Positions 1 to 7,345 of a stretch of 57,059 nucleotides of DNA are shown here, in pieces; position 1 is the stretch's first letter; the number at the start of each line of letters is the position of its first letter. A model generated the notes under the pieces. It saw nothing but the letters and a program-made list of their open reading frames with translations, was not told where the DNA came from and made no database searches. This stretch comes from JBFLYO01 sp040756745 (lineage in GTDB: Bacteria > Bacteroidota > Ignavibacteria > UBA10030 > UBA6906). The position numbers were made by a program, and so were the translations under genes. The stretch is taken from positions 1-57,059 of the forward strand of contig JBFLYO010000027.1 in the NCBI GenBank assembly GCA_040756745.1. Direction: 5' to 3'.

Positions 1-844
1 GCAGGCCACCGATCGTCGTTGGAATCAGACAAACGAGGAGCGCCACCAGCACGGTGACCGTGATCGGTGTCCCCTGTCCGGCCGTCTCGACACTGTACAG
101 GGAGAACGGCAGCAGAGTTGCGCACAACACCAGGAAGATAATCGAGAATGCCGCCAGGAGGATGTTGAGCGCGATCTCGTTTGGCGTCTTGTGCCGTCTG
201 GCCCCTTCGATCATGCTGATCATCCGCTCCAGAAATCCGCCCCCCGGTTCAATGGTCACGCGCACCACGAGCCAATCGGAAAGGACCTTTGTCCCTCCGG
301 TGACCGCGCTGCGGTCGCCGCCCGATTCCCGGATCACCGGCGCACTCTCCCCCGTTATTGCGCTTTCGTCCACCGAGGCAATCCCTTCGATAACCTCTCC
401 GTCTGCGGGGATAATGTCTCCCGCCTCGACCAGCACGACATCTTCCTTTTTCAGGTCGGTGGAGAGAATGGTGGAATATCTTGCGCCATGGTTCGGCGAC
501 TGCAGCTGTTTCGCCGGTGTATCCTTGCGCGCACTGCGCAGGGCCCGAGCCTGGGCTTTCCCGCGCCCCTCTGCCATAGCTTCGGCAAAGTTGGAAAAGA
601 GCACCGTGAACCAGAGGCAGAGGGCGACCGTGCCGATGAACCACGCCGGAGCTTCGCCGGCCCCGAGCATTGCCTCCAGCCAGAGAACCGTCGTGAGGAC
701 GCTCCCAACCTCAACAACGAACATAACGGGATTGCACAGCATCGTCCGCGGATGCAACTTCAGCACTGCGTCTCTGAGTGCCTCCTGAAGAATTTCAGGA
801 GACAGACCCGTTCCCGGCTTTTGAGGTTTCAATTGAGATATCAT
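1..844 (-). CDS. kdpB: KdpB, K+-transporting P-type ATPase B subunit (partial)
   Basis: This is the catalytic ATPase subunit of the high-affinity KdpFABC potassium pump in the inner membrane. Only the first 281 codons are present; the gene runs off the left edge, so the DKTG phosphorylation motif is not seen. Visible are the N-terminal membrane segments and the actuator-domain motif ITGES followed by TGGT, which are typical of KdpB. The ATG at 844 has a GGAG Shine-Dalgarno a few bases upstream and lies 22 bp after the kdpA stop. It is the last kdp gene seen here; any kdpDE regulators would have to lie outside the window. Confidence 0.95.
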   Translation of the reverse strand, partial: MISQLKPQKPGTGLSPEILQEALRDAVLKLHPRTMLCNPVMFVVEVGSVLTTVLWLEAMLGAGEAPAWFIGTVALCLWFTVLFSNFAEAMAEGRGKAQARALRSARKDTPAKQLQSPNHGARYSTILSTDLKKEDVVLVEAGDIIPADGEVIEGIASVDESAITGESAPVIRESGGDRSAVTGGTKVLSDWLVVRVTIEPGGGFLERMISMIEGARRHKTPNEIALNILLAAFSIIFLVLCATLLPFSLYSVETAGQGTPITVTVLVALLVCLIPTTIGGL

Positions 845-866
845 TGAGCTCCTTACCGTGGCAGCA

Positions 867-2456
867 TTAATGCATCATCAGATGTTCGACGATCGGGCCG
901 AGCGCCAGCGCCGGGAAGAAATTCAACGCCCCCACGATGATCACGATCGCATTGTAGAAGGGCGTATTCGCACCGATACCGGCAAATGCGCTCCCATTGT
1001 TGTTCCCCTGCGAAGTGAAAAGATAGAGCACCTCACTGAAACCGTGTCCTCCAAGGTTGAAGATGGCCACCCGGCCGGCGTCGGACAGCAGGGCAATCGC
1101 TGTGAATACGAGAACGGTGATCGGCATAAACAGGATGAGCAGGGATGCCATCTTCATCTCATAGGCTTCGATCTTGTGGCCAAGGTACTCGGGCGTCCGG
1201 CCGACAAGCAGGCCGGCCACGAAGACCGCTACGATCACGAAGACAAGCATTCCGTATAGCCCCGACCCCACGCCCCCGAAGACGACCTCGCCGAGCTGCA
1301 TCATGAAGAGTGCAACGAAACCACCGATCGGAGTATAGGAGTCATGCATGGAGTTTACCGAGCCATTGGACGCTGCGGTAGTTGCGGCAGCCCAGAGGAC
1401 GGAGTTTGCGATGTCGAAGCGCACTTCTTTCCCTTCCATGTTGCCCCCACCCTGGAGGTCGTTCGCCGATTGGTCGATTCCCCATGCCGCAAGCGCAGGA
1501 TTGCCCGCCTGCTCCGAGTGCATGGCAGTGCCCAGCAACACGACGAAGATGATCATCATGGCGGCCAGGATTGCCCATCCCTGCCACCTGTCGCCAACCA
1601 TCTCGCCAAACGTAAGGCAGAGAGCGGCCGGGATCAGCAGGATCGAAAGAAGCTCCAGGAGGTTTGACAAGGGTGTGGGGTTCTCGTATGGATGCGCAGA
1701 ATTTGCATTGAAAAAGCCGCCGCCGTTCGTCCCGAGCTGTTTGATTGCGATTTGAGAGGCGGCAGGGCCCATCGGCAGCAGTTGCTCGGTGACCGTGCGA
1801 CCCTTGGCGTCTCTGGCAGGCTCCACCAGTCTGACGGCCCTGAATTCAGAGAAATTCTGAACCACTCCTTGCGACACGAGCAAGAGCGATAGAAGAACCG
1901 AAAGCGGGAGTAGTACGTAGAGGATGCTCCTCGTCAGGTCAACCCAGAAATTGCCAAGCAGCCGGGTGGAGTGGCGCGCGAGTCCACGTATGAAGAGCGT
2001 AAGCACTGCCATTCCCGTTCCCGCCGAGACGAAATTCTGAACGGTGAGCCCGACCATCTGCGTCAGGTAGCTCATCGTGGTCTCGCCGCCGTATCCTTGC
2101 CAATTGGTGTTCGTCGCAAAACTCACCGCCGTATTGAACGCCGAGTCGGGTGTCACCGCCCCAAAGCCCTGCGGGTTCAGGGGAAGAAGGTCCTGCACCC
2201 GCTGCAAAACATAGAGAGCAAGAATTCCAGCGAAATTGAAGATGAGCATCGCGAGTGCGTTGTGCTTCCAATCCATTTCCTCGTCCTGGCTCACACGACA
2301 GATCCTGTACAGCAAGCGTTCCATAGGCCCCATGAGTGGGTCGAGCAATGTTCGCTTGCGATCATATACTTGCGCCATATATATCCCTAGCGGGTACGCG
2401 AGGCCGAGCAACGCAACAAAATACAGGGTGACTTGCACGACGCTATTCGCGGTCAT
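867..2456 (-). CDS. kdpA: KdpA, K+-transporting ATPase A subunit
   Basis: KdpA is the channel-like subunit that binds and moves K+ across the inner membrane. The 529-residue product is close to the usual family length (about 560) and is hydrophobic throughout. It carries family signatures such as TNTNWQGYGGE near residue 114 and the GTNGGGFFNANSAHP loop near residue 243, which belong to the pore-loop repeats lining the selectivity filter. Its ATG overlaps the kdpF stop in an ATGA arrangement, so translation is probably coupled. kdpB follows after 22 bp. Confidence 0.97.
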   Translation of the reverse strand: MTANSVVQVTLYFVALLGLAYPLGIYMAQVYDRKRTLLDPLMGPMERLLYRICRVSQDEEMDWKHNALAMLIFNFAGILALYVLQRVQDLLPLNPQGFGAVTPDSAFNTAVSFATNTNWQGYGGETTMSYLTQMVGLTVQNFVSAGTGMAVLTLFIRGLARHSTRLLGNFWVDLTRSILYVLLPLSVLLSLLLVSQGVVQNFSEFRAVRLVEPARDAKGRTVTEQLLPMGPAASQIAIKQLGTNGGGFFNANSAHPYENPTPLSNLLELLSILLIPAALCLTFGEMVGDRWQGWAILAAMMIIFVVLLGTAMHSEQAGNPALAAWGIDQSANDLQGGGNMEGKEVRFDIANSVLWAAATTAASNGSVNSMHDSYTPIGGFVALFMMQLGEVVFGGVGSGLYGMLVFVIVAVFVAGLLVGRTPEYLGHKIEAYEMKMASLLILFMPITVLVFTAIALLSDAGRVAIFNLGGHGFSEVLYLFTSQGNNNGSAFAGIGANTPFYNAIVIIVGALNFFPALALGPIVEHLMMH

Positions 2457-2545
2457 TCAAGTTTCTCCGGTCTCAACAACGCGACAAAGAGATAAATAGC
2501 CAAAGCGGCAGCAATGATCATCGAAACGAAGTAGAGTCCGTTCAT
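2453..2545 (-). CDS. kdpF: KdpF, small subunit of the K+-transporting ATPase
   Basis: A 30-residue single-pass membrane peptide with the typical KdpF form: a short N-terminus, one hydrophobic helix, and the ending YLFVALLRPEKL that marks this family. KdpF stabilises the KdpABC complex. Its ATG overlaps the stop of the upstream small ORF (ATGA) and its own stop overlaps the kdpA start (ATGA), so it is fully embedded in the operon. Confidence 0.9.
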   Translation of the reverse strand: MNGLYFVSMIIAAALAIYLFVALLRPEKLE

Positions 2546-2649
2546 CGAAGTTTTCCCGTACTTCCGTCCGAGAGCCATTCGCACGCCCGGAGCAAACCGT
2601 ACGATGCCGCAAAGCATGCCGCGATCGCACCCACGCAGAGGAAATCCAT
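2542..2649 (-). CDS. small kdp-operon membrane ORF (35 aa)
   Basis: A 35-codon reading frame fits exactly between kdpC and kdpF. Its ATG shares a base with the kdpC stop (TGATG) and its TGA overlaps the kdpF ATG (ATGA). The product starts MDFLCVGAIAACFAASYGLL, one predicted membrane helix, then RACEWL and a short polar tail. Short proteins with a similar pattern (hydrophobic helix, then a charged residue, a Cys-Glu pair and Leu) occur beside kdpF in other bacteria, as I recall. The seamless overlaps argue that it is translated. Its function is unknown; an accessory helix of the Kdp complex is the obvious guess. Confidence 0.7.
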   Translation of the reverse strand: MDFLCVGAIAACFAASYGLLRACEWLSDGSTGKLR

Positions 2650-3236
2650 CAGTTCCCTCCTTTCCCATGCCTGTCCAGCATGAGATTGAGCTGCAGGACA
2701 TTGACGCGCGGCTCTCCGAGGATGCCGAACGTTCTGGGCACGATGGAGTGCTCGACAATGATTCGAACCTCCTCTGCCCTTAAGTGCCGTTCAAGCGAAA
2801 CCCTTGGAACCTGATACAGTGCTGCTGCAACGCTAATGTGCGGGTCCAGTCCGCTGGCGGACGCGGTGACAAGATCAACAGGGATCGGGCGCTGGTTCGC
2901 GGGATCTGCGGAGTGCAACCGGTGTACGCGTTGTTTGACCGCGTTCAGGAGGGCGGGGTTGAGGGGGCCATAGTTGGAGCCGGCGGACGACCCGCCATTG
3001 TAGGAGTATTCAGGAGTCGCAGACGGGCGGGACCAGATATATCTTGCGGATGTGAACCGCTGTCCGATCAGCTCTGATCCCACGATCTTGCCCCCCTCTG
3101 AAACGAGGCTTCCGTTTGCGCGATCAGGAAATGCCAGTTGCGCAATTCCGGTCACGGCGAGGGGATAGAGTACACCGGTGACCAGTGTGTACATGACCAC
3201 AGAAATACAGCCGGTCAATGCAAGATTCTTCACCAT
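2649..3236 (-). CDS. kdpC: KdpC, K+-transporting ATPase C subunit
   Basis: KdpC is the single-pass subunit that assists K+ and ATP use in the Kdp pump. The 195-residue product has an N-terminal membrane helix and the family motifs SYNGGSSAGSNYGPLNPAL and ASASGLDPHIS. The ATG at 3236 was chosen because GGAG lies about 10 bases upstream and the protein then begins directly at the expected helix; a longer frame upstream lacks conservation. Here kdpC is the first gene of the operon, whereas it usually follows kdpB. Confidence 0.95.
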   Translation of the reverse strand: MVKNLALTGCISVVMYTLVTGVLYPLAVTGIAQLAFPDRANGSLVSEGGKIVGSELIGQRFTSARYIWSRPSATPEYSYNGGSSAGSNYGPLNPALLNAVKQRVHRLHSADPANQRPIPVDLVTASASGLDPHISVAAALYQVPRVSLERHLRAEEVRIIVEHSIVPRTFGILGEPRVNVLQLNLMLDRHGKGGN

Positions 3237-3614
3237 CGCACAGGGCTCCGTTGTCGGCTGCAAATATGCTCCAGGACGAAAGACATCGGCAATGAAGATC
3301 CCGTAAAGAATTGCACTGCGGCATAAAGATTTCATAAACATGGTGAATTGCTTCATGCTTCACTTGGAAGAATGGTCCTAAGTGCAATGATTCCGCCGCA
3401 ACCGTCGTGTAAAATGTAGAATTCCCATGTAGAACTACCATTCTCCCCTTCCATCCATATGTCCGTTCGGACGTCCTTCCAAGGATTTCCTACTAAATTG
3501 GCCTGTTTTCGACCCCTTGAGAGCCCTCGAGATCTCAAGGTCACCTGCACAGGTCCAAATTCTCCCTTTGGCATAACCGGTGAATATCTATAACCCGGAT
3601 TACAGGAGATAGCG
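3237..3614. promoter_or_regulatory. divergent intergenic region between kdpC and the T9SS gene
   Basis: This 378-bp gap separates the minus-strand kdp operon from the plus-strand gene at 3615. For kdp, a weak sigma70-like site is TTGCCG (3292-3287) with an 18-bp spacer and CATATT (3268-3263). On the plus strand an AGGAG Shine-Dalgarno (3604-3608) serves the GTG at 3615. A minus-strand open frame across 3353-3817 has no recognisable protein character. I see no riboswitch or KdpE site that I can support. Confidence 0.35.
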
Positions 3615-5312
3615 GTGAGGAAATACTTATTGGTTTTGGTGGCTTTGCCGGTGTTGGTCGTTGTTGCTGAGGCAGGCGGAGGATATGATGATGTCGTCGT
3701 GCTCGTCAACACTGCAAGTGACGTATCAGTCTCGGTCGGGGAATATTTCCAGGCAGCCCGGAATATTCCTGTGGAGAATATCCTCCGTGTCACCGCGCCT
3801 CTTTCAGAAACGATCACCGGCGCGGAGTTTGAGTCGTTACGGGGTCAGATTGAGGAAATGCTCACGGGACTGGGCATGGCAGAGCGTATCAACTACATCG
3901 TGACGACCAAGGGAATGCCACTTCGGGTCGATCGGGGGGGAGTGGGTTCGACGTCCTCCGCGTCCGCTTCAGTGGAAAGCGAGCTCACTTGCATCCTGGG
4001 AGACTACGTCGGACAGATCGGTGCAGGGTCCGCATTCGTTTCTCCCTACTTCAACAAGAATACGCGGTTCAGTCATAAGATGTATGGGATCTACCTGGTA
4101 ACCCGACTCGACGGCTATTCTCTTGAGGATGTCAAGCATCTCATTGACCGGAGCGGCCCGGGGGTACCTTCAAGCACGATTGACCCCTTTGTGCTCGACC
4201 AAGACCCCGAGTGGCCGTCGCAGTATACGTCCCTGAACACGAACATCGAGAAGGCCTCATCGCTGCTCTCCTCGAAAGGGAAAACGGTCCTGTTGAACTC
4301 CGATACGACATTCCTCACTCGGAAGTCGAATATCGCAGGGTATGTCAGCTGGGGGAGCAACGACCATCATGCCGGGGACTTCACGGAGAACGCTATCCCC
4401 CATCACACATGGGCTCCCGGCGCGATCGCGGAGACATACGTTTCCACGTCCGGGCGTTCGTTTGAGAATCCCCCTTTCTACGGACAGTCGCTGATCGCGG
4501 ACTTGATTCACGAAGGGGCCAGCGGGGCCAAGGGGTATGTGTATGAGCCGTTCGCCTCGGCGATGGCGGACGTTTCGCTGTTGTTCAATAAGTACACATC
4601 GGGCTACAACCTCGCGGAGAGCTACTACATCGCGTCGCGATACCTCTCATGGATGGACGTCGTTATCGGAGACCCGAAGACATCGATCGTCGACCCGAAC
4701 GAGGTGCTGCCCATTGAGCTTGCGTCATTCGAGGCCGGGTTGTCCCCTGACCCGGCATCGGTTCAGCTCACATGGACGACGGCATCGGAGGTGAGCAATT
4801 ATGGCTTCATGGTGCAGCGTCGCACGACAGGGACCGGAGAGTTCACCGACATCCCGGGGTCATTCCAGCATGGCGGTGGCACGACCATCAGCCCCCGGTT
4901 CTACTCCTGGACCGACATACCGCCGGCACCCGGTACCTACGAGTATCGCCTCGAGCAGATCGACCTTGACGGCACAACGAGCTTCTCGGATTCCCGCACC
5001 GTCACAGTCGCGGCATCACTGACCGGCGTAGAGGAGTCTCGCCTCCCCCTGACGACAGGGCTGAATCAGAACTACCCGAATCCCTTTAACCCGTCAACGA
5101 CGATTACCTATCAGCTCGAAAGGCCGGGCCGCGTCACTCTTGAAGTGTACAGCACCCTCGGGCAGCGCATCGCCATGCTCGTAGATGCTCAGCAGGATGC
5201 CGGGCGCCATGCAGTGACCTGGAATGCCGCCGAGGCGGCCGCAGGCACCTACTTTGCCCGGTTGAGGGCGGAGGGGAGAGAATGGATCACAAGGATGGTT
5301 TCCCTGAAATGA
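3615..5312 (+). CDS. TIGR03790-family secreted protein with T9SS sorting domain
   Basis: The 565-residue product has a signal peptide (residues 1-20, ending VAEA). A domain resembling TIGR03790 follows, with the phrases VLVNTASDVS, ARNIPVENILRV and NYIVTTKGMPLRV; the function of that family is not known. After about residue 370 comes an Ig/FN3-like stretch with LTWTTASEVSNYGF. The last 85 residues are a FlgD-like T9SS sorting module starting NQNYPNPFNPSTTITY and ending in a basic Lys. It is therefore expected to be exported and then passed across the outer membrane by T9SS. The GTG start has AGGAG six bases upstream. The FN3-like module is shared with the protein at 6015. Confidence 0.8.
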   Translation: MRKYLLVLVALPVLVVVAEAGGGYDDVVVLVNTASDVSVSVGEYFQAARNIPVENILRVTAPLSETITGAEFESLRGQIEEMLTGLGMAERINYIVTTKGMPLRVDRGGVGSTSSASASVESELTCILGDYVGQIGAGSAFVSPYFNKNTRFSHKMYGIYLVTRLDGYSLEDVKHLIDRSGPGVPSSTIDPFVLDQDPEWPSQYTSLNTNIEKASSLLSSKGKTVLLNSDTTFLTRKSNIAGYVSWGSNDHHAGDFTENAIPHHTWAPGAIAETYVSTSGRSFENPPFYGQSLIADLIHEGASGAKGYVYEPFASAMADVSLLFNKYTSGYNLAESYYIASRYLSWMDVVIGDPKTSIVDPNEVLPIELASFEAGLSPDPASVQLTWTTASEVSNYGFMVQRRTTGTGEFTDIPGSFQHGGGTTISPRFYSWTDIPPAPGTYEYRLEQIDLDGTTSFSDSRTVTVAASLTGVEESRLPLTTGLNQNYPNPFNPSTTITYQLERPGRVTLEVYSTLGQRIAMLVDAQQDAGRHAVTWNAAEAAAGTYFARLRAEGREWITRMVSLK

Positions 5313-5335
5313 ACACAATCGAGGAGCAGTGCAGC

Positions 5336-5761
5336 ATGGAACAACCCGAAGCTACACATTCGAGCATGCCGGTTCAGTCGGAGGAAGACCCTCTCCAGGC
5401 GGGATCTTTGCACCCCCGGCTTGCATGGATGATGGTGTACAACGAAACGAAGAGCGCCACCGCGGTCTGCAACAGGTTCGGGATCAGCCGAAAGACCTTC
5501 TACAAGTGGCTGAAGCGATACCAGCAGTCGAACGGCGACTCATCGAGCCTGACCGACCGCTCCCGCAGGCCGCATCATTTTCCTCGCGCGACGCCTAAGG
5601 AGAAGATCGAGTTACTTCATAAGATCCGCGAGGAAACCGGCTTCGGCCAGCGGCGTCTCCGTGTCTACCTTGAGCAGAAGCACAACATCGTCCTGTCGGA
5701 ACGGACGATTTGGAAACTGCTGAAGAAGACCAACGGCAACGCAGAGCACGTAGAAATCTGA
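5336..5761 (+). CDS. stand-alone transposase-type HTH protein
   Basis: The 141-residue product has two helix-turn-helix segments: residues about 35-62 (TAVCNRFGISRKTFYKWLKR) and about 98-132 (GQRRLRVYLEQKHNIVLSER). This matches the DNA-binding N-terminus of IS481/IS3-type transposases. The DDE catalytic domain is absent: the frame stops at 5761 and the next 250 bp encode nothing similar. The ATG at 5336 has GAGGAG nine bases upstream; an alternative ATG at 5309 overlaps the previous stop (ATGA). It may be a transposase remnant or a DNA-binding protein derived from one. Confidence 0.65.
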   Translation: MEQPEATHSSMPVQSEEDPLQAGSLHPRLAWMMVYNETKSATAVCNRFGISRKTFYKWLKRYQQSNGDSSSLTDRSRRPHHFPRATPKEKIELLHKIREETGFGQRRLRVYLEQKHNIVLSERTIWKLLKKTNGNAEHVEI

Positions 5762-5769
5762 GCGGCATT

Positions 5770-5935
5770 GCGAATTTCGGGTTGCGGATTGCGGAATGAA
5801 ATGACCTGGTCATTCATCTTCGCAATCCCTGCCCGCCTCACAGGATTCAGGGGGGCAGGCGGGCGCAATCCCCATTCCGCATTTCTGCCCTCTCTTCTCT
5901 CTCATCTCTTCTCTCTACTCTTTTTTCTGTAAGCC
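5770..5935. repeat. stem-loop-rich intergenic segment
   Basis: The 253-bp gap after the HTH gene contains nested inverted repeats. They are a perfect ATGACC-T-GGTCAT palindrome, a GCCCGCCT (5831-5838) / AGGCGGGC (5857-5864) stem, and GCGGAATG / CATTCCGC flanking both. CGCAATCCC occurs twice. A pyrimidine-rich run (5886-5930) follows. The structure resembles a small palindromic repeat or a degraded mobile stem-loop; the GC-rich hairpin could also stop transcription from 5336. Confidence 0.45.
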
Positions 5936-6014
5936 CCTTCGAAAATCGCGGGACTCGTGTGTATCATAGATAACCGGCCTTCCCGCCAGCCGCCCGGATG
6001 GAAGGAGGAATTCT

Positions 6015-7334
6015 ATGATACTCTCTCGGACGCCAGTTCCGCTGCTTCTGACAATGGCGATCGCTCATGGCGCCACCGCCCAGCTGCTGCAGGAAGATTT
6101 TAGCACACCGGTGGGAACAGCGCTCACGGCAGCGGGATGGGCGCAGAGCGGTTCAACCGCAACAAATCCAATCCTGACATCCACCGCAGGCGGTCTCTCC
6201 TATCCCAGCTACGGCCCGTCGGGCGCAGGGAACGCGGCAACCCTCGCGACGTCCGGCCAGGATGTATACCGCTCGTTTCCAGCGGTCAGCTCCGGGAGCA
6301 TTTATCTCTCATTCATGGTCAACGTCGCATCCGCGCAGTCCGGCGACTACTGCATAGCCCTTTCCCCGTCGTCGAACCAGCTCTCATACCATTGTCGGGT
6401 GTTCCTCAAGTCGGCTACCGGCGGCTTTCTCATAGGCTTAGCCAAGAGCAACGAACCTACCGGCCCGACGTACGGGAGCAACATCATCCCCTTCACCACG
6501 ACTTGTCTTGTCGTGGCCAGATACACCTTCGTCGCTGCGGACACTGCCGACGACGTCCTCCGGCTCTACCTCTTCGCCGCGACCGCGCTCCCTCCTGAGG
6601 AACCGTCCGTTGCCGAGGTGGGACCGTACCTCAATGCAAAGGACGATCCTGCGGATCTCGGTACGGTCACGATGCGCCAGGGGAGCGCCAGTGCGGCACC
6701 CGCCCTAATCGTTGACGGCATCCGCGTGAGCACAACGTGGGCGGACGTGACGCTCTCGGTCCAGCTGGCAACCTTCTCGGGAAACTGGACGACAAACGGG
6801 GTGGAGCTTTCCTGGTCAACGTTGACCGAGATCAACAACTACGGCTTCGAAGTCCAGAAATCGGAGACACGGACGGGGACGTTTCAATCTGTCTCAGGAC
6901 TGATACCGGGTCATGGCACGACGAACTTGCCGCAGGCATACGCATACATTGACTCAGGCAATGACCCGGGAAGATTCTACCGGCTCAAGCAGATCGACCT
7001 CGATCAGAGAGTCCACTTCTCGGAACCGATCGAAGTCGCGGGGACTACAGGCATTGCCGAGTCTAAGCCGTACACATTTGCCCTGGAGCAGAATTTTCCC
7101 AACCCGTTTAACCCTACGACGAGAATCCGTTACCGGTTGGAAGCGGCCGCACGGATACGGCTTGCAGTCCTGGATCTGCTCGGAAGGGAAGTCGCGGTTA
7201 TTGTCAACGGCAGCCAGGCGGCCGGTGAACACGATGCGCTATGGGATGCGGCCGGGAGGCCGAGCGGGGTCTATTTCTGCCGGCTCTCCGCGAATGGGAG
7301 GGTCGCGGTCCGAACGATGCTTCTCGTGCGATAG
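6015..7334 (+). CDS. secreted protein with T9SS sorting domain
   Basis: The 439-residue product has a signal peptide (residues 1-22, ending GATAQ), then a roughly 220-residue beta-rich region I do not recognise. Next is an FN3/Ig-like segment (LSWSTLTEINNYGFEVQKSE) very like that of the protein at 3615. The C-terminal FlgD-like T9SS sorting module begins LEQNFPNPFNPTTRIRY and ends VRTMLLVR. The start is well supported by GGAAGGAGG eight bases before the ATG. It ends 11 bp from the convergent C25 peptidase gene. Its role is unknown; it is a likely T9SS cargo. Confidence 0.75.
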   Translation: MILSRTPVPLLLTMAIAHGATAQLLQEDFSTPVGTALTAAGWAQSGSTATNPILTSTAGGLSYPSYGPSGAGNAATLATSGQDVYRSFPAVSSGSIYLSFMVNVASAQSGDYCIALSPSSNQLSYHCRVFLKSATGGFLIGLAKSNEPTGPTYGSNIIPFTTTCLVVARYTFVAADTADDVLRLYLFAATALPPEEPSVAEVGPYLNAKDDPADLGTVTMRQGSASAAPALIVDGIRVSTTWADVTLSVQLATFSGNWTTNGVELSWSTLTEINNYGFEVQKSETRTGTFQSVSGLIPGHGTTNLPQAYAYIDSGNDPGRFYRLKQIDLDQRVHFSEPIEVAGTTGIAESKPYTFALEQNFPNPFNPTTRIRYRLEAAARIRLAVLDLLGREVAVIVNGSQAAGEHDALWDAAGRPSGVYFCRLSANGRVAVRTMLLVR

Positions 7335-7345
7335 CGTTGAGATGA

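Noticed and set aside
3353..3817. 154-codon minus-strand frame upstream of kdpC
   Set aside because: No recognisable domain, Thr/Ser-rich shadow of the plus-strand gene at 3615, and no credible start signal.
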